Below the pieces are notes generated by a model. That model had not been told where the DNA came from. It saw only the letters and a program-made list of their open reading frames with translations, and made no database searches. From Bacteroidales bacterium (lineage in GTDB: Bacteria > Bacteroidota > Bacteroidia > Bacteroidales > GCA-2748055), in contig JARGFP010000004.1 in assembly GCA_029210585.1 (NCBI GenBank), positions 78,244 through 142,243 of the forward strand: a DNA stretch of 64,000 nucleotides, read 5' to 3'. Position 1 is the first letter of the stretch. Each line of letters starts with the position of its first letter. Position numbers and translations under genes: made by a program. Shown here piece by piece: positions 52,941 through 61,459 of the stretch.

Positions 52941-53285
52941 ATGAACGACCAGATAAAAGATTTCCGCTCCTACCGCGAGCAAATGAACGAACGGCTGCTG
53001 GCCGCAGATAACAAAGTGATCAAGCGCATCTTCAACCTGGATACGAATACCTTCACCGACGGTGCACTTTCGGCAAAGGTGAAAGAAATGCTCGGACTTG
53101 CCACTTCCATGGTGCTGCGCTGCGACGACTGCATCAAATACCACCTGGAAAAATGCATGGAACAGGGCGTCAACAAGGAGGAACTCATGGAGATATTTGC
53201 GGTTGCCAACCTGGTGGGCGGCACAATTGTAATCCCGCACACACGACGTGCACTGGAGTATTGGGAACTGCTGGAGAAGGAATAA
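52941..53285 (+). CDS. Carboxymuconolactone decarboxylase-family (AhpD-like) protein
   Basis: A 114-residue helical protein with the AhpD-like redox motif: VLRCDDCIKYHLEKC (Cys61, Cys64, His68) followed by GVNKEELMEIFAVANLVGG. Members act as alkylhydroperoxidases or decarboxylases; the CxxC with its His favours a redox role. It stands alone, 232 nt after miaB; that gap holds nothing recognisable. Confidence 0.85.
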   Translation: MNDQIKDFRSYREQMNERLLAADNKVIKRIFNLDTNTFTDGALSAKVKEMLGLATSMVLRCDDCIKYHLEKCMEQGVNKEELMEIFAVANLVGGTIVIPHTRRALEYWELLEKE

Positions 53286-53332
53286 CTTCAACAATCTCCT
53301 TCACATTCATCCCCCAAATAATTCCCTTCCGC

Positions 53333-53683
53333 TCAGTCATCCAGCTCTAATTCAAGCTTCTCCTGCACCTCATAGGAAGAGAGAATTTCGAATGCATTAT
53401 ACACATCCGTCTCGGAAAGTAACTCTTGCACCTCATCGCCCACATTGCACAGCTGAAACCTGCTCCCCCTGGCCTGCGATATCTCCGCTGCCAGCTTCAG
53501 GGTGCTGAAACCCGAGGAATCAATAAAACGGATCCCGGAAAGGTTAAATATGATGTGTCTGCCAGGTACACTTACCAGGTCGTTTAACTGTTCCTTGATA
53601 AGCTCTGAAAACAGAATATTGAGTTTATTAACGTTGAAGAGGGAAACAATGAATTTCTCCTCCTCCTTCGCTATTTTTAACAT
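53333..53683 (-). CDS. STAS-domain protein (anti-anti-sigma type)
   Basis: A 116-residue single STAS domain: HIIFNLSGIRFIDSSGFSTLKLAAEI holds the DSSG phosphoserine site (Ser56/Ser57), then RFQLCNVGDEVQELLSETDVYNAFEI. In the family this serine is phosphorylated by an anti-sigma kinase and dephosphorylated by a PP2C phosphatase, releasing a target. No partner kinase, phosphatase or sigma factor is adjacent. The C-terminus is acidic. Confidence 0.82.
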   Translation of the reverse strand: MLKIAKEEEKFIVSLFNVNKLNILFSELIKEQLNDLVSVPGRHIIFNLSGIRFIDSSGFSTLKLAAEISQARGSRFQLCNVGDEVQELLSETDVYNAFEILSSYEVQEKLELELDD

Positions 53684-53905
53684 AAATCCTGTATACTTAA
53701 TTTATTTATCATTGGCTGCAGGTGGCTGGTAAAGTCCCGATCTTGCGGGTACAGTATAACGCTTGTCCCGGATCATGATTCCGGACATTATACACAACCA
53801 CTCATTCAACTTCACGTCACAAAATTATGCATAGTTTCAATGCAGTCTTATCCGAAAAGATGAAAATATGCACATATCTGCATATTTTTTTTAAGATCCG
53901 GCCGC

Positions 53906-53951
53906 TTTAAGATTCATCTTACTCTATCTTTAAGATTCATCTTACTCTATC
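53906..53951. repeat. 23-bp perfect tandem duplication spanning the aspS stop
   Basis: tttaagattcatcttactc followed by tatc occurs at 53906-53928 and 53929-53951. The second copy contains the aspS stop codon (tta, 53942-53944); the first lies just outside the gene. Nothing else was seen in the gap 53684-53941. Confidence 0.97.
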
Positions 53952-55696
53952 TTCCTGACATCCAGGAACAACTCATCAAGCTGCGCTTCTGAAATCGTAC
54001 TGGGTGTATCGATCATCACATCGCGGCCGGCGTTGTTCTTTGGAAATGCAATGGTATCCCTTATTGAATCGAGTCCCGCGAACAGCGCCACCCAGCGGTC
54101 GAAACCGAAGGCTATACCGCCATGTGGCGGTGCTCCGTAGCGGAAGGCTCCCATGAGGAACCCGAACTGCTTTGCGGCTTCTTCCCTGGTAAACCCGAGA
54201 TTATCGAACATCTGCTGCTGCAGGTCCTCGTTGTGGATCCTGATGGAACCACCGCCGATCTCCACGCCGTTGATCACCAGGTCGTATGCCATGGCACGCA
54301 CTTTTCCGGGGTCGGTTTTGAACAACTCCAGGTCCTCTTCATAGGGACGTGTAAACGGGTGGTGCATGGCATGGTATCTTTTGGTTTCCTCATCCCATTC
54401 CAACAAGGGGAAGTCCACCACCCACAATGGTCTGAACACATCCGGATCCATGAGCTCCAGCCTTCTCCCCATCTCCAGCCGCAGCTCGCTCAGGGCGCGG
54501 CGGGTTGATTCGGTCTCCCCTGCCAGGATCAGCATCAGGTCACCGGGGCGGGCACCCATGGCGTCGGCCCATTTTTGCAGATCGTCAGGACTGAAGAACT
54601 TGTCCACCGAAGATTTGAACGATCCGGCTTCGTTATATTTTACATAGACCAGTCCCTTTGCACCAATCTGTGGTTTCTTCACGAAATCGGTCAGCTCATC
54701 CAGCTGTTTCCTGGAGTATTCCGCGCATCCTTCAGCACAAATTCCCCGCACATATTCAGCTGAATCGAACACGTTGAAATTCTTTCCGGCAGTCAGTTCC
54801 TTGATATCAACAATCTCCATTTCAAACCGTGTATCCGGTTTGTCATTACCAAACCGTCTCAGCGCCTCCTCGTAGGAGAGCTTCGGGTATTTTTCGGTGA
54901 TCTCAACCCCTTTGATCGATTTAAAGAGGTGGTTGGAGAGGCCCTCGAAAGCATCCAGCACATCGTCCCTGCCCACGAACGACATTTCGCAATCGATCTG
55001 CGTGAACTCCGGCTGCCGGTCGGCCCGCAGGTCCTCGTCCCTGAAACACTTTACGATCTGGAAATACCGGTCCAGACCCGCCACCATCAGCAGCTGCTTA
55101 AAGGTCTGAGGTGACTGGGGCAATGCATAGAACTGTCCGGGATTCATTCTTGAAGGCACCACGAAATCTCGCGCACCCTCAGGTGTGGATTTGATCAGCA
55201 CCGGGGTCTCCACCTCCAGAAAATTTTCACCGCTCAGGTAATTTCGGATCTGGATGGCCATCTGGTGACGCAGTTCCAGGTTCTTACGCACAGCCTCGCG
55301 CCTGAGGTCGAGGTACCGGTATTTCATCCGCAGCTCATCGCCGCCATCGGTATGCGACTCAATTGTAAAAGGCGGGGTGAGCGAAGAATTCAGCACCTGG
55401 AACGATTTGGTAATGATCTCGATCTCGCCCGTGGGAATATTTTTGTTCTTGTTGCTGCGTTCTGCGACAACGCCTTCGACCTGGATCACGAACTCGCGGC
55501 CCAGTTTACGTGCCGACTTGCACAGGTCGGGATCTGTTTCCATGTTAAATACCAGCTGGGTGATTCCGTAGCGGTCGCGCAGGTCGACAAACGTCATGCC
55601 TCCCAGGTCGCGTGACCGCTGGACCCATCCGCTGAGTTTAACATTTGCACCAATATGCTTGATATTCAATTCTCCACAAGTGTGTGTTCTGTACAT
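53942..55696 (-). CDS. aspS: Aspartyl-tRNA synthetase
   Basis: Class IIb synthetase of 584 residues. N-terminal OB fold ([26 protein letters not shown]), motif 2 [23 protein letters not shown], a bacterial GAD insertion domain (residues ~290-420) and motif 3 [16 protein letters not shown]. The length and GAD domain fit the bacterial discriminating or non-discriminating AspRS; which of the two cannot be told here. The stop codon and last codons are duplicated downstream. Confidence 0.97.
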   Translation of the reverse strand: MYRTHTCGELNIKHIGANVKLSGWVQRSRDLGGMTFVDLRDRYGITQLVFNMETDPDLCKSARKLGREFVIQVEGVVAERSNKNKNIPTGEIEIITKSFQVLNSSLTPPFTIESHTDGGDELRMKYRYLDLRREAVRKNLELRHQMAIQIRNYLSGENFLEVETPVLIKSTPEGARDFVVPSRMNPGQFYALPQSPQTFKQLLMVAGLDRYFQIVKCFRDEDLRADRQPEFTQIDCEMSFVGRDDVLDAFEGLSNHLFKSIKGVEITEKYPKLSYEEALRRFGNDKPDTRFEMEIVDIKELTAGKNFNVFDSAEYVRGICAEGCAEYSRKQLDELTDFVKKPQIGAKGLVYVKYNEAGSFKSSVDKFFSPDDLQKWADAMGARPGDLMLILAGETESTRRALSELRLEMGRRLELMDPDVFRPLWVVDFPLLEWDEETKRYHAMHHPFTRPYEEDLELFKTDPGKVRAMAYDLVINGVEIGGGSIRIHNEDLQQQMFDNLGFTREEAAKQFGFLMGAFRYGAPPHGGIAFGFDRWVALFAGLDSIRDTIAFPKNNAGRDVMIDTPSTISEAQLDELFLDVRKIE

Positions 55697-55894
55697 TTTA
55701 TAAGGATTTTATTCAGCCAATTCAGTTTTACTTCGAATATATTCATCATCTGACTCTGCCTGATCACCCTGTTCAGCACCCGCTTCTCCTGCAATGAATA
55801 TTGTTAACGGTACACTGATTTCCGAACAGATGAACCTATGAATTATTCAGGTTAATGATTACTTTGCGAAAATATAAAGAATTATTGAGGTACT

Positions 55895-56344
55895 ATGGCA
55901 TATCCACTCTTCTCTGACGAATATTTTATGAATGAGGCACTCAAGGAGGCACAAAATGCTTTTGAGCAGGATGAGGTCCCGGTGGGTGCCGTTGTGGTCT
56001 CCAACAACCGGGTCATCGCCCGCGGGCACAACATGACCGAACAACTGGGGGATGTGACTGCCCATGCAGAGATGATCGCACTTACCAGCGCTGCCAATTT
56101 CCTGGGTGCGAAGTACCTGAACGATTGTGCACTGTTTGTCACCCTGGAACCCTGCCTGATGTGCGCTTCCGCTTATAAATGGGCACAACTGGGACGGCTG
56201 GTATTCGGCGCTTCCGATGACAAGGCGGGGTACCACATCGTTGAAGCCCCGGTGCTGCATCCCAAAACGGAGATCAAATTCGGGGTACTGGAAAAGGAGT
56301 GTGGCGACCTGCTGAAAGCGTTTTTCCGGGGTAAGAGGATGTAA
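55895..56344 (+). CDS. tadA: tRNA-specific adenosine deaminase
   Basis: Zinc deaminase of 149 residues that converts A34 of tRNA-Arg(ACG) to inosine. Motif TAHAEMIAL holds the zinc His57 and catalytic Glu59; TLEPCLMCA holds zinc Cys87 and Cys90. DEVPVGAVVV and GHNMTEQLGDVTAHAE are typical of TadA rather than guanine deaminase. The gene is divergent from aspS with a 198-nt gap that shows nothing clear. Confidence 0.9.
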   Translation: MAYPLFSDEYFMNEALKEAQNAFEQDEVPVGAVVVSNNRVIARGHNMTEQLGDVTAHAEMIALTSAANFLGAKYLNDCALFVTLEPCLMCASAYKWAQLGRLVFGASDDKAGYHIVEAPVLHPKTEIKFGVLEKECGDLLKAFFRGKRM

Positions 56345-56471
56345 TGATTATCGCACAGTTCGCCTGATGCTCCCGGGTTGTTATGGTTAGGAAATGTTTC
56401 AATGTATCCTTCGGGCCACCTGCTTTATCTGGAATCCTGTTTCACTGGCCTGCATGTAAAAGTTCCTTGCT

Positions 56472-57707
56472 TCAGAATTCCTCGTCGATACGGAATCCTG
56501 CCTTCTTAAGGTGTTCCCAGAATTGAGGATAGGACTTGGTAACCACCAGCGGATCCCTGATGCGGATATGCCCCAGCACAAGTGCGGCGGGTGCAAAGGC
56601 CATGGCCATCCGGTGGTCGTGATAGGTTTCAATGACCGGGTCGGAATCAGGTTCACAGTACTGCCTGTTCCAGGCAAGGAACGAACCTTTTTTGTCGGTT
56701 TTCAGCACGTACCCCAGTTTTATAAGTTCATTCTGCAGCGCCAGGATCCGGTCGGTCTCCTTGATCCGGAGGGTTTGCGTCCCGGTAAACCTGAAGGGGA
56801 TGCCTGCCATGCACAGTGCCACTGCCATGGATTGTACGATATCGGGAGAATTGGTAAAGTCGTAGCTGAAAATTCCCGGGTGGATCCTGGCCAGGCGGGT
56901 CAGAACCAGCTGTCCCTGACGGAATTCACTTACCAGTCCCAGTCCGTGAAAAATATTCACCAGTGCGCTGTCGCCCTGCAGACTGTCATTTTTCAAAAAG
57001 GAGAGCCGGAGCCTGGCGTGCTCTTCAAGCAGGGCCATGGCATACCAGTACGAAGCACCGCTCCAGTCGGACTCCACCCTGTAATCGCCCACCGCATAGG
57101 TGCCGGGAAGGACCGTGATCCTGCCTTCATCCCAGCGGAACTGTGCACCGTTCTCCGCCATCAGCTCCAGGGTCATTTTGACATAGGAGGAGGAAACCAG
57201 TTCGCCGCGGATGTGAAGCACCAGTCCTTTTTTCATCGTGGGTGCGTTCATCAGCAGTGCGCTGATGAACTGGCTGCTGATGCTGCCATCAATAGTGATC
57301 TCTCCTCCATCCATCTTACTGCCATGGATCTCCAGCGGTGGGAACCCCTCGTTCCCTGCGTAGGTGATCGCTGCACCCAGGCTCCGGAGCGCTTCGACCA
57401 GCGGTCCGATGGGCCGTTCTTTCATCCTTTCAGAACCTGTCAGTACCACCTTACCGGGCCGGCAGCTGAAATAGGCCGCCAGGAACCGCATGGAAGTGCC
57501 GGCATGTCCCACGTCCTTTTGTTCACTGTCGGACGAAAGTGCTTCCAGCATCACACGTGTATCATCACTGTCGGAAAGATTCTGCGGCAGTTCACTGCTC
57601 CCGGCAAGTGCGTTAATGATCAGCAGCCTGTTGGAAATACTCTTGGAGGCCGGCAGGCGTACCGCGGTCTTCAGGATGGAGGCTGGACGTGATACCTGGT
57701 AAATCAT
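56472..57707 (-). CDS. aroA: 3-phosphoshikimate 1-carboxyvinyltransferase
   Basis: EPSP synthase of 411 residues in the chorismate pathway, which feeds PabB at 14.9 kb. LPASKSISNRLLI, GHAGTSMRFLAAYF, SERMKERPIGPLVEALRSLGA, SSQFISALLM, YRVESDWSGASYWYAMA and IKETDRI (PEP and S3P contacts) are present. Slightly shorter than E. coli AroA (427). Convergent with tadA. Confidence 0.95.
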   Translation of the reverse strand: MIYQVSRPASILKTAVRLPASKSISNRLLIINALAGSSELPQNLSDSDDTRVMLEALSSDSEQKDVGHAGTSMRFLAAYFSCRPGKVVLTGSERMKERPIGPLVEALRSLGAAITYAGNEGFPPLEIHGSKMDGGEITIDGSISSQFISALLMNAPTMKKGLVLHIRGELVSSSYVKMTLELMAENGAQFRWDEGRITVLPGTYAVGDYRVESDWSGASYWYAMALLEEHARLRLSFLKNDSLQGDSALVNIFHGLGLVSEFRQGQLVLTRLARIHPGIFSYDFTNSPDIVQSMAVALCMAGIPFRFTGTQTLRIKETDRILALQNELIKLGYVLKTDKKGSFLAWNRQYCEPDSDPVIETYHDHRMAMAFAPAALVLGHIRIRDPLVVTKSYPQFWEHLKKAGFRIDEEF

Positions 57708-57742
57708 GGGTTAAAAATAATAAAAATGCCACGAATTAACAT

Positions 57743-57989
57743 GCACAATTTCAGGACGGGCATAATGCAGCTAACGGACATGGGGAGCAGCCACCAATTT
57801 CTACACACTCAGCTTAATGTGGCTTGAGCATCATTCCCTGGATCAGCGCCTGAGGAGCAGCGGTGGCTGGAGCATCATGTTCGTTTGCAAGGCCTGCGCA
57901 GTCGTGAAATGCGGAGTTCACATTGGTAAATGAGCAATTTCAGGACAAGCATAACGCAGCAAACGGACATGAGGAACAGCCACCAAATG
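57743..57989. repeat. Dispersed direct repeats between aroA and proline dehydrogenase
   Basis: A 58-bp imperfect direct repeat at 57743-57800 and 57932-57989 (about ten differences by eye; shared aatttcaggac, gcataa, acggacatg, cagccacca). Between them a second pair, gtggcttgagcatcat (57819-57834) and gtggctggagcatcat (57863-57878). The whole 348-nt gap (57708-58055) holds no convincing gene. Confidence 0.85.
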
Positions 57990-58055
57990 TTTTAAAACCT
58001 GTTTAGCATGTGCCGATAAGATATTAAATTGCAGGCGCTAAAAACAACCCCATAC

Positions 58056-59219
58056 ATGTTAGATTTTACAGATACCAGAACGGCCTTCTCCATTAAATCC
58101 GACAGGGATATCAGGAGAGCCTATTTCATGTATAAGCTGATCTCCTATCCCTGGCTGGTGAAGATGGCCAATCCCATGATCAGGTTCGCTTCGGCCATCA
58201 GGTTTCCCATTAACTGGATCGTCAAACCCACCGTATATGCACAGTTTTGCGGCGGGGAAACCATTGATGAATGTGGCCCGGTGATCATAAAACTCAAAGA
58301 GGGCGGTGTTTCCTCAATCCTGGATTATTCCGTGGAGGGATCGGAGGAGGAGAAAGTAATTGAGCAGGCATTGCAGGAGACCCTGCGGGTGATCGATTAT
58401 GCCGCTTCCAACGAAAATATTCCGTTTACTGTTTTTAAGCCCACGGCATTTGGTAATAGTAATGCCCTGGAAGTACTCAGCACCTCGCACAGCCCGGATG
58501 CAGAAAGCGTAAAGGAGGGAGACAAATTCAGGCAGCGCATACAGAAGCTTTGCGAAAGGGCCTATGGGTACGGGATCCCGATCATGATCGATGCCGAGGA
58601 TTCCTGGTACCAGGAGATCATCGACCAGGTGGTCATGGACATGATGGCCAACTACAACAAGGAGAAGCCCATTGTATTCAACACCTACCAGATGTACCGT
58701 CACGACCGGCTGGAACGACTGAAGCAGGACCATGCACGTGCTAAAAAAGAGCAGTTTTTTATGGGTGCCAAATTTGTGCGCGGAGCCTACATGGAGAAAG
58801 AACGGGAAAGGGCTGAAGAGATGGGCTACGAGGACCCCATTCAGCCCGACAAACCGGCCACTGACAGGGATTACAACCTGGCGCTGAAGTACACGCTGGA
58901 AAACATAGATGATTTCGCGGTATTCAACGGCACACACAACGAGGAGAGCAGCCGCTACATGGCAGAGCTGATGGATGAGTTAAAGATAGCGAGGAACGAT
59001 AACAGGTGCTGGTTCTCACAGCTGTACGGCATGAGTGACCACATCAGTTTCAACCTGGCAAATGAAGGATTCAATGTTGCAAAATACGTGCCCTACGGTC
59101 CGGTGAAATTTGTACTACCCTACCTGATGCGGCGGGCCGAGGAGAACACGTCGGTGAAGGGGCAGACCAGCAGGGAACTGATGCTGTTGAAGCAGGAAAA
59201 GGACCGCAGGAAGAGGTAA
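58056..59219 (+). CDS. Proline dehydrogenase
   Basis: FAD-dependent oxidation of proline to pyrroline-5-carboxylate; 387 residues with a beta/alpha barrel. PFTVFKPTAFG, YGIPIMIDAEDSWYQEIIDQV, PIVFNTYQMYRHDRLERL, FFMGAKFVRGAYMEKERERA and CWFSQLYGMSDHISFNLA match the PRODH domain; the Arg pair that holds the proline carboxylate would lie in PYGPVKFVLPYLMRRAEEN. It is the stand-alone form without a P5C dehydrogenase fusion. The start is ATG 58056; a TTG at 58029 would add nine residues. The stop codon lies in the first unit of a tandem array. Confidence 0.92.
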   Translation: MLDFTDTRTAFSIKSDRDIRRAYFMYKLISYPWLVKMANPMIRFASAIRFPINWIVKPTVYAQFCGGETIDECGPVIIKLKEGGVSSILDYSVEGSEEEKVIEQALQETLRVIDYAASNENIPFTVFKPTAFGNSNALEVLSTSHSPDAESVKEGDKFRQRIQKLCERAYGYGIPIMIDAEDSWYQEIIDQVVMDMMANYNKEKPIVFNTYQMYRHDRLERLKQDHARAKKEQFFMGAKFVRGAYMEKERERAEEMGYEDPIQPDKPATDRDYNLALKYTLENIDDFAVFNGTHNEESSRYMAELMDELKIARNDNRCWFSQLYGMSDHISFNLANEGFNVAKYVPYGPVKFVLPYLMRRAEENTSVKGQTSRELMLLKQEKDRRKR

Positions 59220-59326
59220 CCGAAAGCGACCAGTGCAAGAGGTAATCGCTGTTGAGCAGACAGCGGAGGAGGTAATCGCAGGCGAGCAGTCAGCACAGCA
59301 GGGAATCGCATCAGGGAATTATTGAC
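59211..59326 (+). repeat. ~30-bp tandem array starting at the proline dehydrogenase stop
   Basis: Four degenerate units begin at 59211, 59237, 59267 and 59297 (steps 26, 30 and 30). The first contains the last codons and stop (aagaggtaa); the next two repeat aagaggtaatcgc and aggaggtaatcgc; the last has agcagggaatcgc. Confidence 0.88.
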
Positions 59327-59361
59327 TGAAGATGCAATCACCGGAAGACGCAGGAATTTCT

Positions 59362-59369
59362 TACCTTTG
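59362..59369 (+). promoter_or_regulatory. Bacteroidota -7 box
   Basis: TACCTTTG matches TAnnTTTG. It sits 2 nt before the ATG at 59372, so if used the transcript would begin after that ATG and translation would start at 59393. Confidence 0.45.
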
Positions 59370-59392
59370 TTATGTCAACAACAGGAACGTAC

Positions 59393-59875
59393 ATGAAGAT
59401 TGATAACCAGCGGAACATCTACAAAATATGGCTGCGGAAGATGGTGTTTACCATTACTTTCACGGCAGCCATCGTGGCCATTGTATTTCTCAATATCTTC
59501 GATCAACCCGGATCTCCCATCACCAAGTACCACCTGGTCATTGCCATTTCACTGGTGTTTATCGTGATCAGCATCATCGGTTACCTGCGCAATCCCAATT
59601 ATTTCTATTTCGATGACACCAACGATGTGCTGGTCTTCCGGTATTACCCGGTTGGACTGTTCAACAGCCGCAAGAACTCCATCCAGATCCCCAAACAGCA
59701 ATTCGTGAAGTTCGAAACCGAGAAGTTTTTCCTTGGTATGGAGGAGAAGCTGATCCTGCACCAGCACTACAGGAAGAAAGTGGCAAAATACAAACCCATC
59801 AGTCTTTCCGCGGTAGACAAAGCGGACCGTGAAAAACTGAAGAATGTCCTCTCCCGTTACAGCAGTCGGCAATAA
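59393..59875 (+). CDS. Small two-helix membrane protein, function unknown
   Basis: A 160-residue protein with two N-terminal hydrophobic segments (MVFTITFTAAIVAIVFLNIF and LVIAISLVFIVISIIGYL) and a cytoplasmic, PH-like beta domain (YFYFDDTNDVLVFRYYPVGLFNSRKNSIQIPKQQF is spread over residues 63-100; then EKLILHQHYRKKVAKYKPISLSAVDKADREKL). I do not recognise the family. The start at 59393 is preferred because of the promoter box; 59372 would add seven residues. The last 70 nt, including the stop, are repeated in diverged form directly downstream. Confidence 0.7.
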   Translation: MKIDNQRNIYKIWLRKMVFTITFTAAIVAIVFLNIFDQPGSPITKYHLVIAISLVFIVISIIGYLRNPNYFYFDDTNDVLVFRYYPVGLFNSRKNSIQIPKQQFVKFETEKFFLGMEEKLILHQHYRKKVAKYKPISLSAVDKADREKLKNVLSRYSSRQ

Positions 59876-59945
59876 TTCCACTGTGGATAAAGCCGGGCAT
59901 GAAAAACTGAAGTCTTTCCCGTCCCGCTATAACATTCAGCAATAA
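59806..59945 (+). repeat. Diverged 70-bp tandem duplication of a gene tail
   Basis: Copy 1 (59806-59875) is the end of the small membrane protein gene including its stop; copy 2 (59876-59945) directly follows and is about three-quarters identical by eye. Copy 2 still reads DKAGHEKLKSFPSRYNIQQ and a stop in its own frame, matching DKADREKLKNVLSRYSSRQ of the gene. Confidence 0.92.
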
Positions 59946-59957
59946 ATTTCCCTTTAT

Positions 59958-59997
59958 AACCAGCCGATATTTCATTTAACAAGCCGATATTTCATTC
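59958..59997. repeat. 20-bp tandem duplication
   Basis: aaccagccgatatttcattt followed by aacaagccgatatttcattc (59958-59977, 59978-59997). The gap to dprA (59876-60191) holds these repeats and nothing else recognised. Confidence 0.9.
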
Positions 59998-60191
59998 ACC
60001 TGGTACATTAACAGGTGGATGTCTGTCTTATTTTATCTCCAGCCTTTACATTGTCAGAATAAAGACACATATAAATAACCTGTGTCTGAAGAGAGAACGC
60101 CAGGCGCGGTATACAGCTGTTGATGCATAAGTTACGCTGTGTTCATAACACCAGGTTTTTGCAGGCTAAATAAGTACAATGAAATACGCAT

Positions 60192-61313
60192 ATGTCAAAA
60201 GATCCGCTGGTTTACCAGCTTGCCATGACCATGGTTCCCGGTATCGGGGCGATCACGGCCAGGAAACTGATCGGGTACGTGGGTTCCCCGGAGGCCGTGT
60301 TCAGTGAGAAGCCTGCTGTATTGAAGCAGATTCCCGGGGTTGGGGAACACCTGGCCGCCCAGGTCTCTGCCAGGGATTTTATTGCCGGGGCGGAGGAAGA
60401 GATTGCCAGGATGAAAAAATACACGATTTCCAGTGTATATTACCAGGACGAAGCCTATCCCTGGCGGCTGAAGCATTGCGAAGACGGTCCTCTGGTGCTC
60501 TTCTACAGGGGGAACCCCGATTTCCGGAATACAAAATGTCTGAGCATCGTAGGTACCCGGAATGCATCTCATTACGGCAGGGAAATGACCGAAGCGATCA
60601 TTAACGGGCTGGCAGCAAAACATCCCGGACTGGTGATTATCAGCGGCCTGGCGTACGGCATCGACATCCATGCGCATCGTTCTGCCCTGGGGAACGGACT
60701 TGATACGTATGCCGTCATGGCACATGGTCTGCACACGGTCTACCCATCCGCACATGCTTCCACTGCTTCCCGGATGCTGCGTCAGGGCGCCCTGCTGTCG
60801 GATTTCCCCACCACGATGAAACCGGAGCGCAACAACTTCCTCCGCCGCAACAGGATCATCGCCGGTTTATCGGAAGCCACCCTGGTGATCGAATCGGGCA
60901 AAAAAGGGGGCGCCCTGATCACCGCTGAACTGGCTGCCTCCTATCACCGGGAGGTCTTTGCCGTTCCCGGCAGGACCACCGACCCCTATTCAGCCGGTTG
61001 CAACCAGCTCATCCAGCTGAATATAGCAGCACTGGTCACCTCGGATACCGAGATCGAGCAATTGCTGGGATGGGAAGCAGCCGGTACACCACCGCCCCCC
61101 GAACCTTCAACCGTCAGCAATTTGTCACCCCAGGAAGAGCAGATCCTGCGGGAGATTATTGCAGTGCCCGGACTGGGACAGGAGATCCTCTCGGTCCGCA
61201 CGGGGATTGCCGTGCACCGACTGGTTGGAATCCTGCTGCAGATGGAGCTCAACCAGTGGATTTCCGTAATGCCCGGGAACCATTACAAAGCGCTGGTCAG
61301 TCCCGCAGGCTGA
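60192..61313 (+). CDS. dprA: DNA-processing protein DprA
   Basis: A 373-residue protein that loads RecA on incoming single-stranded DNA. An N-terminal helix-hairpin-helix-like region (VPGIGAITARKLIGYVGSPEAVF, IPGVGEHLAAQV), the Rossmann-type domain (LSIVGTRNASHYGREMTEAIINGLA, IISGLAYGIDIHAHRSAL, AHGLHTVYPSAH, LLSDFPTTMKPERNNFLRRNRIIAGLSEATLVIESGKKGGALITAELA, FAVPGRTTDPYSAGCNQLI) and a C-terminal winged helix (LSPQEEQILREIIAVPGLGQEILSVRTGIAVHRLVGILLQME). All three parts are intact. Confidence 0.95.
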   Translation: MSKDPLVYQLAMTMVPGIGAITARKLIGYVGSPEAVFSEKPAVLKQIPGVGEHLAAQVSARDFIAGAEEEIARMKKYTISSVYYQDEAYPWRLKHCEDGPLVLFYRGNPDFRNTKCLSIVGTRNASHYGREMTEAIINGLAAKHPGLVIISGLAYGIDIHAHRSALGNGLDTYAVMAHGLHTVYPSAHASTASRMLRQGALLSDFPTTMKPERNNFLRRNRIIAGLSEATLVIESGKKGGALITAELAASYHREVFAVPGRTTDPYSAGCNQLIQLNIAALVTSDTEIEQLLGWEAAGTPPPPEPSTVSNLSPQEEQILREIIAVPGLGQEILSVRTGIAVHRLVGILLQMELNQWISVMPGNHYKALVSPAG

Positions 61314-61331
61314 ATGACAAATGCGTCCCTG

Positions 61332-61366
61332 TTTTTTCCCGGAACCGGATCCAAAGCCGGAAAAAA
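61332..61366. terminator. Possible terminator between dprA and gdhA
   Basis: ttttttcccgg (61332-61342) and ccggaaaaaa (61357-61366) are inverted repeats around a 14-nt loop; the arms have an A/T run on each side, as in bidirectional terminators. One base is bulged. Confidence 0.45.
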
Positions 61367-61423
61367 TTATGGTTCAGTGCAAAAAAAAAAGGAAATCAGG
61401 CAGAGAATCACATAGGATAATCA

Positions 61424-61431
61424 TAAATTTG
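61424..61431 (+). promoter_or_regulatory. Bacteroidota -7 box for gdhA
   Basis: TAAATTTG, an exact TAnnTTTG match, 28 nt before the gdhA ATG. Confidence 0.5.
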
Positions 61432-61459
61432 TTTTCCGAAAAACCAAAACAAAAAACCT

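Noticed and set aside
56511-57692. A 393-codon plus-strand open frame opposite aroA
   Set aside because: The minus strand encodes clear EPSP synthase motifs; this frame is a composition effect.
59211-59326. CRISPR array
   Set aside because: Units are contiguous and degenerate, without unique spacers, and no cas gene is present.
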